Shown here piece by piece: positions 54,709 to 62,987 of a DNA stretch of 64,000 nucleotides (positions are counted from its first letter, which is position 1; each line of letters begins with the position of its first letter). The DNA is taken from contig JAWKNK010000016.1 of the NCBI GenBank assembly GCA_041391745.1, positions 6,341 to 70,340 of the forward strand. Reading direction: 5' to 3'. Below the pieces are notes generated by a model. The model was not told where the DNA came from. It made no database searches and was given only the letters and a program-made list of their open reading frames with translations. The stretch is from JAIXWP01 sp041391745. Its GTDB lineage: Bacteria; Bacteroidota; Bacteroidia; Flavobacteriales_D; Sanyastnellaceae. Made by a program: the position numbers and the translations under genes.

Positions 54709-56109
54709 TTACTTGTCGTAATAACCTAAAATTTCCAACACATCTTTTGGCTTCTGTTCGGCCGCAAATTCTTTATATCTCAACTTCCCTTTGTCATCTT
54801 TATCAATCAAGATGTGTCGAGGGGATGGTATTAGACAGTGGTGAATTCCTCCGAAACCTCCCAGTGTCTCCTGATACGCACCTGTATTGAAAAATCCAAT
54901 ATACTGGTCTTGATCGGGATAATACTTTGGCAAATAAATAGCGTTGGTGTGTTGCTCAGAGTTATAATAATCATCGCTGTCGCAAGTCAGACCTCCCAAG
55001 AAAACACGTTCATAGTTTTCCTTCCAGTTGTTGACAGGTAGCATGATGAAACGTTTGTTAATCGCCCAAGTGTCGGGTAGGGTAGTCATGAATGATGAGT
55101 CAATCATGTTCCATTTTTCTCTATCGTTCTGTTCTTTCTGGTAAAGAATTTTGAAGATTGCTCCTCCGCTTTCACCAACTGTAAATGAACCAAACTCTGT
55201 GTAGATATGGGGTACAGGAACTCCAGCATCGTCACAAGCGGACTTGATTTGACGAAGAATTTCTGTAACCATGTATTGGTAATCATAACTGAATACCAAC
55301 GAATTTTTGATTGGGAATCCACCGCCGATATTCAAGCTGTCAAGTGTAGGACAAAGCTCGCGGAGCTCGCAGTACACCTTTAAACATTTTACCAATTCAT
55401 TCCAATAGTACGCAGTGTCTTTGATTCCGCTATTGATGAAGAAGTGAAGCATTTTAAGCTTCATGTTTGGATCTTCGTGAATTTGCTTTTTGTAAAAACG
55501 AGCTATCGAACGATAACCAATACCCAATCGACTGGTATAGAATTCAAACTTAGGCTCCTCTTCACTTGCAATACGAATTCCAATATTCAATGGAGAAGTA
55601 GCTTTCTCTTTGAAAAGATTTAGTTCAAACTCGTTGTCAATGACAGGAATAATTTCTTCAAACCCATTTTCTTTAAGATCGAGAATTTTATTGACGTACT
55701 CTTCTTTTTTGAAACCATTGCAAACGATTCGCTGACTCTTGTTTACTTTTTTCAAAGTAGCAAGTCGCTTTATCAAATCAATGTCGTAAGCAGATGAAGT
55801 CTCGAGATGAATGTCGTTTTGAAGAGCAGTTTCCAATACGTGTCTAAAGTGACTGCTTTTTGTGCAATAGCAATAGTGATACTCCCCGTCGTACCCGATT
55901 TCCGCTTTTGCAGTCGCAAACCATGCCTTGGCACGTTGAATATTTCTACTGATTTTTGGTAGGTAGGTAAATTTCAATGGCGTGCCATATCGACGAATCA
56001 AATCCATTAAAGGAATGTCATGAAACATCAATTGGTCACCATCCATCTTAAACTCTTCTTGTGGCCAATCAAATGTTTGTTCAATAAGGTCGATATACTT
56101 GGTTTTCAT
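54709..56109 (-). CDS. speA: Arginine decarboxylase (PLP, alanine-racemase fold)
   Basis: This 466-residue enzyme of fold type III should convert arginine to agmatine. The PLP lysine is in YHYCYCTKSSHFRHVLETAL, the GGG loop in LNIGGGFPIKNS, and the C-terminal ESGGAIF and GLTCDSDDYY segments carry the conserved Cys/Asp of the second subunit site. It is the shorter Bacteroidetes form, not the 630-residue E. coli SpeA. An agmatinase gene (speB) normally completes the route to putrescine, and none is in the window. It has a good promoter upstream. Confidence 0.88.
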   Translation of the reverse strand: MKTKYIDLIEQTFDWPQEEFKMDGDQLMFHDIPLMDLIRRYGTPLKFTYLPKISRNIQRAKAWFATAKAEIGYDGEYHYCYCTKSSHFRHVLETALQNDIHLETSSAYDIDLIKRLATLKKVNKSQRIVCNGFKKEEYVNKILDLKENGFEEIIPVIDNEFELNLFKEKATSPLNIGIRIASEEEPKFEFYTSRLGIGYRSIARFYKKQIHEDPNMKLKMLHFFINSGIKDTAYYWNELVKCLKVYCELRELCPTLDSLNIGGGFPIKNSLVFSYDYQYMVTEILRQIKSACDDAGVPVPHIYTEFGSFTVGESGGAIFKILYQKEQNDREKWNMIDSSFMTTLPDTWAINKRFIMLPVNNWKENYERVFLGGLTCDSDDYYNSEQHTNAIYLPKYYPDQDQYIGFFNTGAYQETLGGFGGIHHCLIPSPRHILIDKDDKGKLRYKEFAAEQKPKDVLEILGYYDK

Positions 56110-56140
56110 CGGCGTATTGGGGGTATAGAAATTAGGAGCG

Positions 56141-56168
56141 CAAATATAGTTATCCCTTTAAGTTTCAA
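56141..56168 (-). promoter_or_regulatory. Bacteroidetes promoter of the arginine decarboxylase operon
   Basis: Read on the minus strand, TTG (56168-56166) as the -33 box and TATATTTG (56148-56141) as the -7 box are 17 bp apart. The gene starts 31 bp downstream of the -7 box. Confidence 0.6.
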
Positions 56169-56191
56169 GGGGATTTAATAATTATTTTAAT

Positions 56192-57238
56192 TTAAAGCCA
56201 TTTCCTTCTTTTGAAGAAGTAAATCATCCCTAAAAGAATCAACACCATCAGTCCCCAAACGTAGCCATATCCATGCTTCCAGGACAACTCTGGCATGTCA
56301 TGAAAATTCATTCCGTACACACCCACTACAAAGGTCAAGGGCACGAAAATGGTAGTTATAATGGTCAAGACGCGCATTACATCGTTGGTCTTGATGTTTA
56401 CACGACTATGATGCAAATCCAGCAAGTTTGCAATCATTTCACGGTACATACTTAGATTCTCACTTTCATATATGATATGATCATACAAGTCGCGATAGAA
56501 TTTTGCATTGTCATTTTCAGTCTCATTGTGCAATGTATTAATCGCCTCTTTGAGCGGGTCAACGCTTCTCTTGAAGTGAATCAATTCTTTTCTCAAGCCA
56601 AGTATGGAGTACAAGACTGCCTCACTCGATTTATCGATAACTAAGCTCTCTAGCGATTCTATTTTTTCAAAAAACTGTTGTGAGACTGTAATGTAATTGT
56701 CGACCACCACGTCCAGAAGCAAGTAAGCCAAATACTCCGCATCTCTGGAACGAACGCGGCCTTTGGCTGTGCGAATGCGGTCTCTGATGCCGTCGAAATC
56801 ATCGCCAGGTCGCTCTTGGAATGTGATTAAAAAACCATTCCCAATGATTAGCGAAAATTGCTCGTCATTGATTTCGCCGCCCGTAAGAAGGTCGAGCATG
56901 CGAAGCGTAACGAATGTATAATCTTCAAACACTTCGACTTTTGGTCGACTTGTGGAGTTCAAAATGTCTTCTTGAACCAACACGTGTACATCAAAGAAGG
57001 ATCCCACTGCCTCAATAAGCTTGGGATCATGAATCCCATCTATATCTATCCAAGTAATAGTATCGGTATTTTTAAAACGTGCACAGTCTGCAATTGAATT
57101 CAACTTTCCCTCTTCAAACTTGTCGAGATTGAAATTCATGTAGCGAATATTGATTGGAGTTTCGGATTCGCTTCCGATATAAACCAGAGATCCAGGACCC
57201 AGGCCAACTTTGGATGCTCTGTTTTTCTTTTTTCCCAT
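56192..57238 (-). CDS. corA: CorA-type magnesium/cobalt channel
   Basis: CorA forms a pentameric Mg2+ (and Co2+) channel. The 348-residue protein has a large cytoplasmic N-terminal domain with long alpha helices (about 1-290) and two C-terminal helices, with the signature YGMNFHDMPEL (GMN motif) at the end of the first. The basic last residues KRRKWL face the cytoplasm. It has 51 bp to the decarboxylase side and a TACATTCG -7-like box on the minus strand just upstream. Confidence 0.95.
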   Translation of the reverse strand: MGKKKNRASKVGLGPGSLVYIGSESETPINIRYMNFNLDKFEEGKLNSIADCARFKNTDTITWIDIDGIHDPKLIEAVGSFFDVHVLVQEDILNSTSRPKVEVFEDYTFVTLRMLDLLTGGEINDEQFSLIIGNGFLITFQERPGDDFDGIRDRIRTAKGRVRSRDAEYLAYLLLDVVVDNYITVSQQFFEKIESLESLVIDKSSEAVLYSILGLRKELIHFKRSVDPLKEAINTLHNETENDNAKFYRDLYDHIIYESENLSMYREMIANLLDLHHSRVNIKTNDVMRVLTIITTIFVPLTFVVGVYGMNFHDMPELSWKHGYGYVWGLMVLILLGMIYFFKRRKWL

Positions 57239-57319
57239 AAGCCGTTTTTAGAGGTGCACAATACGAATGTACCAATTTCTATTTGGAATCAAAACCACAC
57301 AGCCCACAAGCCATTGGTG

Positions 57320-57383
57320 ATATTATTTTAATCGGGGGCAACATTCACTGAACAAGGCTTTTACATTTGAATTAAAATAATAT
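57320..57383. repeat. AT-rich inverted repeat before mpl
   Basis: ATATTATTTTAAT (57320-57332) and ATTAAAATAATAT (57371-57383) are perfect 13-bp inverted copies, 38 bp apart. The second arm ends 4 bp before the mpl GTG. AT-rich chance cannot be ruled out. Confidence 0.35.
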
Positions 57384-57387
57384 ATAA

Positions 57388-58746
57388 GTGAAAGTTCATT
57401 TGATTGCCATAGGTGGAAGTGCCATGCACAACCTCGCCATCGCACTGCATGATAAAGGTGTAAAGGTTACAGGAAGCGACGACGAAATCTTCGAGCCGAG
57501 CAAGTCGAGATTAGCCAAAAGAGGAATATTGCCCGAAGCTATCGGTTGGTTTCCGGAAAAAATCACATCAGACCTAGATGCAGTAATTCTAGGAATGCAC
57601 GCGAGAAAAGACAATCCTGAACTTCTGAAGGCGCAAGAGTTAGGACTTTCAATTTTCTCTTACCCAGAATATATTTACGAGCAAACGAAAGACAAGCTTC
57701 GTGTTGTGATCGGTGGAAGCCACGGCAAGACAAGTATCACTGCTATGATTCTGCACGTGCTGCACCACAACCAAGTAGAATGTGATTATATGGTAGGTGC
57801 TCAGCTTGATGGATTCGATTGCATGGTTCGACTTTCACATACCGCAAAAATCGCCATCCTCGAAGGGGATGAATATCTATCCTCTCCAATCGACCTCAGA
57901 CCAAAATTCCATTTGTATCAGCCCGATATCGCCCTCTTAAGTGGCATCGCGTGGGATCACATCAATGTGTTTCCAACCTTCGAGATTTACGTTGATCAAT
58001 TCAAGATTTTTTTAGATAAAATTCCTGCAAGTGGCGCTCTGGTGTATTGCGCAGCGGATGCCGAGGTGAAGAAACTTGCCGAAAATCATGAAGGGAAATT
58101 TGAGAAAATACCATATCTAACACATGCTCACCACATCGAAAATGGTGTGTCGATTTTGGAAACAAATAATGGTGAAGTGCCTCTTGAAATCTTTGGAGAT
58201 CACAATCTTCAAAATTTAAATGGAGCTCGCCTAGTATGCGAAAAACTAGGTGTTTCGTCCACCGATTTTTACAAAGCCATTCAATCATTTAAAGGCGCCG
58301 CACGCAGATTGGAATTGGTGAAAAAGAATGATCAAACTGCTATTTATAAGGACTTCGCACATTCTCCTTCAAAGCTTAAAGCAACAACGTCTGCCTTGAA
58401 AAATCAATATGATAATAGGCAGTTGATTGCTTGCATGGAACTGCATACTTTCTCAAGTTTGAATGCAAATTTTTTAGGTGAATATGAAGGAAGTATGGCT
58501 GCAGCAGATAAGGCATTTGTCTATTTCAACCCGCATACAATTGAGCATAAAAAACTTCCACCCATTTCTGTGGAACAAGTGGAAAATGCTTTTGGTTCTG
58601 AAAATGTGGAGGTTTTTACGGATTCGAAAAGCCTAGTAGAACGACTCGAACAAACCGAATGGAATCACAAGAACCTCTTGATGATGACGAGCGGGAATTT
58701 TGATGGAGTCGATTTTGTGGAATTAGCTGAAAAGCTATTATCCTAA
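57388..58746 (+). CDS. mpl: UDP-MurNAc:tripeptide ligase (murein peptide recycling)
   Basis: Mpl reattaches the recycled tripeptide L-Ala-D-Glu-mesoDAP to UDP-MurNAc. The 452 residues have MurC-like order: N-terminal HLIAIGGSAMHNLAIALHDKGVKVTGSDDEI, ATP loop VIGGSHGKTSITAMI, the LEGDEYLSS and LSGIAWDHINVFPTFEIYVDQF segments, and a C-terminal domain with PSKLKATTSAL. Mpl is close to MurC, but the GGSAMHN start and the 'YDNRQLIACMELHTFSS' region favour Mpl. It uses a GTG start and overlaps the convergent ZIP gene by 9 bp. Confidence 0.88.
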   Translation: MKVHLIAIGGSAMHNLAIALHDKGVKVTGSDDEIFEPSKSRLAKRGILPEAIGWFPEKITSDLDAVILGMHARKDNPELLKAQELGLSIFSYPEYIYEQTKDKLRVVIGGSHGKTSITAMILHVLHHNQVECDYMVGAQLDGFDCMVRLSHTAKIAILEGDEYLSSPIDLRPKFHLYQPDIALLSGIAWDHINVFPTFEIYVDQFKIFLDKIPASGALVYCAADAEVKKLAENHEGKFEKIPYLTHAHHIENGVSILETNNGEVPLEIFGDHNLQNLNGARLVCEKLGVSSTDFYKAIQSFKGAARRLELVKKNDQTAIYKDFAHSPSKLKATTSALKNQYDNRQLIACMELHTFSSLNANFLGEYEGSMAAADKAFVYFNPHTIEHKKLPPISVEQVENAFGSENVEVFTDSKSLVERLEQTEWNHKNLLMMTSGNFDGVDFVELAEKLLS

Positions 58747-59580
58747 GCCAACATCTAGCAACATCATTACGAGGAATCCACCGATAAATCCAAGTGTTGC
58801 GATATCGGTGAATTTGTCTTGTTGCGTTTCGGGTATTACTTCTTCTACCACCACATAAATCATCGCACCAGCTGCAAATGCAAGGGCATACGGAAGTATA
58901 GGCTGCATTTGAATAACGGCTAATGCGCCAACTACACCAGCAATAGGTTCGACAATGGCCGAAAGCTGTCCGTACCAAAAGCTCTTCGCACGCGACAGTC
59001 CATGTCTTCGAAGTGGGAATGAAACGGCCATTCCTTCTGGAAAATTTTGAAGACCGATGCCTATGGCTAGTGCAACAGCACCGCCAATGCTCGCTTCTGG
59101 AATTCCAGCGGCAACACCTCCAAACAACACGCCGACTGCTAATCCTTCAGGAATGTTGTGAAGCGTAATGGCAAGCACAAGAAGAACTGTTCTATGTAAA
59201 TTCGTTTGAACTCCTTCCGCTTTGTCCGTAGGGAAGTTGATGTGCAAGTGAGGCAGAAACTTGTCCAGAATGAAAAGGAATAATGCTCCCACTGCAAAAC
59301 CGACAGCAGAAGGAATCGCCTTCATGAAACCTTCGCCAGGACTCATTTCTATTGCGGGTGCAAGGAGAGACCAAAAGCTCGCAGCAATCATAACTCCTCC
59401 CGTAAAGCCGAGCATCCCATCGAGCGCACGTCGACTTAAATTCTTAAAAAAGAATACAAGTGAAGCACCTGCCGCGGTGACTAACCACGTAAATGTGGTA
59501 GCTATTAATGCTGCCCAAACGGGATCAATATCATTGAAGTATTCGAGCACAGGACCAAATACAGGAGTATTTTCTATCAT
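58738..59580 (-). CDS. ZIP-family metal transporter
   Basis: The 280-residue inner-membrane protein has about eight helices. The ZIP signature is complete: the fourth helix LALAITLHNIPEGLAVGVLFGG-like sequence (HNIPEG) and the fifth GIGLQNFPEGMAVSFPL, where His, Asn and Glu line the metal site. It likely takes up zinc or another divalent metal. It is close to the ZupT/gufA branch in length. It lies 3 bp from the sixA stop, so the two are co-transcribed. Confidence 0.92.
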   Translation of the reverse strand: MIENTPVFGPVLEYFNDIDPVWAALIATTFTWLVTAAGASLVFFFKNLSRRALDGMLGFTGGVMIAASFWSLLAPAIEMSPGEGFMKAIPSAVGFAVGALFLFILDKFLPHLHINFPTDKAEGVQTNLHRTVLLVLAITLHNIPEGLAVGVLFGGVAAGIPEASIGGAVALAIGIGLQNFPEGMAVSFPLRRHGLSRAKSFWYGQLSAIVEPIAGVVGALAVIQMQPILPYALAFAAGAMIYVVVEEVIPETQQDKFTDIATLGFIGGFLVMMLLDVGLG

Positions 59581-59583
59581 CTT

Positions 59584-60075
59584 TTAAAGATTCTTTTTCG
59601 GGTAGTCGTAATCAATCAAACGACCTATGCCTTCACTTAACATTTCCCATTGATCAATGTCAAGCTCAATAGTTGCTATAGCACAGGTGGGCATCTGAAC
59701 GTAATCGTCCGTTAGATGGTTTACCAACAAACTTACTCCAAAGTTATGTCCAAACAATACCGCTGATTCGTATTGATTAGGAATTGATGAAATGACCTTC
59801 AGCAAATTGCTCAATGGTGCTTCATAGATTGATTTTTCAAAGTTCAATTCAGACAAGTTCCAACCAAATTCAGCGCAAAAGAAATGAGCTGTTTGTGTAG
59901 TTCTCACCGCTGGGCTGCATATTTTGTAATCAATATTTGCAACACGTTTGTGCAATCGACTGGCCATCATGGGGGCGTTTTCAATTCCGCGATCATTCAG
60001 CTTTCGATCAATATCAGGCTGATTCGGCTCAGCCCAGCTCGATTTTGCATGTCTTATAACATATAAGGTTTTCAT
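59584..60075 (-). CDS. sixA: SixA-like phosphohistidine phosphatase
   Basis: SixA removes phosphate from phosphohistidine in two-component or PTS proteins. The 163 residues start MKTLYVIRHAKSSWAEP with the catalytic RHAKSSW (RHG-like) motif, followed by DRKLNDRGIENAPMMASRL, the second His in VLFGHNFGVSLLVNHL and a Glu-Ala segment (YEAPLSNLLKVI). It is soluble. The Hpt protein at the left of the window is a conceivable but unproven target. Confidence 0.88.
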   Translation of the reverse strand: MKTLYVIRHAKSSWAEPNQPDIDRKLNDRGIENAPMMASRLHKRVANIDYKICSPAVRTTQTAHFFCAEFGWNLSELNFEKSIYEAPLSNLLKVISSIPNQYESAVLFGHNFGVSLLVNHLTDDYVQMPTCAIATIELDIDQWEMLSEGIGRLIDYDYPKKNL

Positions 60076-60093
60076 TGGTCACGAAAATACACT

Positions 60094-61230
60094 ATGATTG
60101 TAGTCTATATGAAACAATTTCAGCTAGACAATAATTGGAAAATCATTTTTGGCTTAATAGGACTAGCCATATTGGGATATGTGCTCTGGATTTTTAGACT
60201 AGTTATCGCCTACGTTGTTATCGCAGCGATCTTCTCCTTTGTAGGTGAACCCGTGATGAAACTGCTAAAGAAGATTACGTGGAAAGGAAGGGTTATTCCT
60301 TCTTGGTTGAGAGCAGTCATTACGATTTTTTCCTTTTTCGCACTGATTGCAGGGTTAATGGTCATGTTTACGCCGCTCATAGTTCAGGAAATTCAATTGA
60401 TATCTTCAATCGATCCCAAGGTCATCACGGAGCGATTACAAGATCAGGTTGCTGAACTTCAAGGAGAAGTTGCAAATGACCAACTGCCTTTCGATAAGCA
60501 AAAAATGGCGGAGTTTCTCATATTAAAGGCACAGTCTGTGCTCAACTTTAGCTGGTTAACTTCGGTCTTTGGAAATTTATTCGGAACTATTTCAAAGCTT
60601 TTGGTAGGTGGATTCTCCGTGTTGTTTATTTCATTCTTTTTCCTGAAAGATGGCTTCCTTTTTACTCGGATTGTTTTTACCCTCACGCCAGATCGACATT
60701 TGGAAAAGATGAAGCGCATCATCGAAAACACGCACGATTTGTTAGGTCGCTATTTTGTAGGTCTTTTGATTCAAAGCATCATCATGATGACCATGGTCAG
60801 TTTGGGATTATACTTTTTAGGGATTGAAAATGCGTTGTTGATTGGGATTTTCGCTGGTGTAATAAATGTAGTTCCTTATGTCGGGCCACTTTTGTCGGCA
60901 CTTTTCGGAATTATGGTGGCCACCTCATCAGCGGTTTATTTGGATGGAAATATTGATGTTTGGCCCATCATTTACAAGGTGATAGGAGTCTCAGTGGTGG
61001 CTCAGCAGATAGACAACTTTATCGTACAACCGTTGGTTTTGGGAGGAAGCGTCAAAGCGCATCCGCTAGAGATTTTCTTGGTGGTATTAGCTGCTGGAAC
61101 GGTGGGAGGTATTATTGGAATGGTCCTAGCCATTCCGATTTACACCTTGCTTCGCGTAATAGCCAAAGAATTTTTATCGGAGTTCAAAGTCGTGGAATCA
61201 TTGACAAGAGACCTCGATGAAGATGAATAA
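60094..61230 (+). CDS. AI-2E-family permease
   Basis: The 378-residue protein has about eight helices in the AI-2E (PerM/TqsA) arrangement: three N-terminal helices, a cytoplasmic stretch (about 100-160), then a helix cluster with the conserved LLGRYFVGLLIQSIIMMTMVSLGLYFLGIENALLIGIFAGVINVVPYVGPLLSALFG. Members export or take up autoinducer-2 or sodium/other solutes, and the substrate cannot be told from sequence. An alternative ATG at 60109 (MKQFQLDNNW) would be equally good. It is divergent from sixA by 18 bp. Confidence 0.87.
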   Translation: MIVVYMKQFQLDNNWKIIFGLIGLAILGYVLWIFRLVIAYVVIAAIFSFVGEPVMKLLKKITWKGRVIPSWLRAVITIFSFFALIAGLMVMFTPLIVQEIQLISSIDPKVITERLQDQVAELQGEVANDQLPFDKQKMAEFLILKAQSVLNFSWLTSVFGNLFGTISKLLVGGFSVLFISFFFLKDGFLFTRIVFTLTPDRHLEKMKRIIENTHDLLGRYFVGLLIQSIIMMTMVSLGLYFLGIENALLIGIFAGVINVVPYVGPLLSALFGIMVATSSAVYLDGNIDVWPIIYKVIGVSVVAQQIDNFIVQPLVLGGSVKAHPLEIFLVVLAAGTVGGIIGMVLAIPIYTLLRVIAKEFLSEFKVVESLTRDLDEDE

Positions 61231-61277
61231 TTAGCTTTCGTTAAAAGATTTATTTTTTTCGAGGCATCCTTTTAACC

Positions 61278-61285
61278 TACTTTTG
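61278..61285 (+). promoter_or_regulatory. Bacteroidetes -7 box upstream of pyrG
   Basis: TACTTTTG matches TAnnTTTG, 37 bp before the pyrG ATG. A T7C tract ends 17 bp upstream and could serve as a weak -33 box. Confidence 0.45.
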
Positions 61286-61322
61286 TATCCCGTAAATAAG
61301 CTTTTCATAAGCATTGCGGGAC

Positions 61323-62936
61323 ATGTCAGACAACACAAAATACATCTTCGTTACCGGTGGGGTAACATCATCATTAGGAAAGGGAATTATTTCCGCTTCC
61401 TTAGCCAAACTGCTTCAATCTAGAGGGTACAAAGTGACGATTCAAAAACTGGATCCGTACATCAATGTTGACCCAGGAACACTCAATCCATATGAACATG
61501 GTGAATGTTTTGTAACCGACGATGGAGCTGAAACCGACCTGGATTTAGGGCACTACGAGCGTTTTCTCAATGTGGCAACATCTCAGGCCAACAATATAAC
61601 CACTGGTAGAATTTATCAGAGTGTAATCGACAAAGAAAGAAGAGGAGAGTACCTAGGCAAAACGGTACAAATCATTCCTCACATTACCGATGAAATCAAA
61701 AGATGTATCCAAATTTTAGGATCTAAGAACGATTTTGATTTTGTAATTACTGAAATCGGAGGTACGGTAGGCGACATCGAATCACTTCCATATATTGAGG
61801 CTGTGCGACAAATGAAGTGGGAAAAGGACGAAGACGTTATTGTCATTCACCTTACATTAATCCCATTCCTAAGTGCTGCAGGCGAATTGAAAACCAAGCC
61901 AACTCAGCACAGCGTGAAGATGCTACTGGAAAATGGAGTTCAACCTGATATTTTGGTTTGTCGCACGGAGCATGAACTCAATTCTTCAATAAGAAATAAA
62001 ATAGCGAAGTTCTGTAACGTTACATCTAACGCAGTAATTCAAAGTATCGATGCAGAAACCATTTATGATGTTCCTGTTTTGATGCAAGAAGAAAAGCTGG
62101 ATGAAGTTGTGCTTGAAAAGCTGAGTGTAAAAACTAGAAAGAAAGCAGACCTTGTAAAATGGAATGACTTCCTCAGAAGATATAAGAATCCAACCAAGCA
62201 TGTTACGATTGCATTGGTCGGAAAATATGTGGAGCTTAAAGATTCATACAAATCTATCGCTGAAGCATTCAATCATTCTGGTGCAGCTAATGAAGTGCAT
62301 GTGGATATTCGCTGGGTGCATTCTGAAGAAATATATGCGAAGAATGTTGAAGAGAAATTGGGTGGTGTCCACGGAATCCTTGTTGCTCCTGGTTTTGGTA
62401 GCAGGGGAATTGACGGTAAAATTGAAGCCATCAAGTTTGCTCGTGAGAACAATATTCCATTTTTCGGAATTTGTTTGGGGATGCAAATTGCCACAATCGA
62501 ATTTGCAAGAAACGTTTTAGGATTTGCCGATGCACATTCAACAGAGATGAAGGAATACACTACTCATCCTGTAATTTGCTTGATGGCTGAACAGAAGTCT
62601 ATCGTGAACAAAGGAGGAACGATGAGACTTGGAGCTTACCCTTGCAAATTGGTAAAAGGCAGCAAAGCATTTAAAGCTTATGGTAAAGAAATGATCGAAG
62701 AGCGTCATAGACACCGTTTTGAATTCAATAACGAGTTTTTACCACAATTTGAAAAGGCAGGCTTCAAAGCTACAGGTATCAATCCAGATAGTAAGTTGGT
62801 GGAGATTGTAGAATATGATAATCACCCTTACTTCGTGGCGGCTCAATTCCACCCAGAATATAAAAGTACGGTGATGAATCCACACCCATTATTTGTGAGC
62901 TTTGTGAAAGCAGCAATGGAGTATTCAGAGAAATAA
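61323..62936 (+). CDS. pyrG: CTP synthase
   Basis: PyrG makes CTP from UTP using glutamine and ATP. The ATG at 61323 gives 537 residues starting MSDNTKYIFVTGGVTSSLGKGIISASLAKLLQ. The synthase domain follows (KLDPYINVDPGTLNPYEHGECFVTDDGAETDLDLGHYERF), then a class I glutamine amidotransferase domain with nucleophile Cys in FFGICLGMQIA and the His-Glu pair in FHPEYKS. A start 9 bp upstream would use TTG. The sequence is complete and well conserved. Confidence 0.98.
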   Translation: MSDNTKYIFVTGGVTSSLGKGIISASLAKLLQSRGYKVTIQKLDPYINVDPGTLNPYEHGECFVTDDGAETDLDLGHYERFLNVATSQANNITTGRIYQSVIDKERRGEYLGKTVQIIPHITDEIKRCIQILGSKNDFDFVITEIGGTVGDIESLPYIEAVRQMKWEKDEDVIVIHLTLIPFLSAAGELKTKPTQHSVKMLLENGVQPDILVCRTEHELNSSIRNKIAKFCNVTSNAVIQSIDAETIYDVPVLMQEEKLDEVVLEKLSVKTRKKADLVKWNDFLRRYKNPTKHVTIALVGKYVELKDSYKSIAEAFNHSGAANEVHVDIRWVHSEEIYAKNVEEKLGGVHGILVAPGFGSRGIDGKIEAIKFARENNIPFFGICLGMQIATIEFARNVLGFADAHSTEMKEYTTHPVICLMAEQKSIVNKGGTMRLGAYPCKLVKGSKAFKAYGKEMIEERHRHRFEFNNEFLPQFEKAGFKATGINPDSKLVEIVEYDNHPYFVAAQFHPEYKSTVMNPHPLFVSFVKAAMEYSEK

Positions 62937-62954
62937 TTTTTACATACACATAGC

Positions 62955-62987
62955 AAAAAGCTGATGGATTATTCCATCAGCTTTTTT
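62955..62987. terminator. Bidirectional terminator, pyrG / esterase
   Basis: AAAAAGCTGATGGA and TCCATCAGCTTTTT form a 14-bp stem with a TTAT loop. The esterase stop codon (62969-62971) lies in the loop, so one stem arm encodes the end of that protein. Confidence 0.92.
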
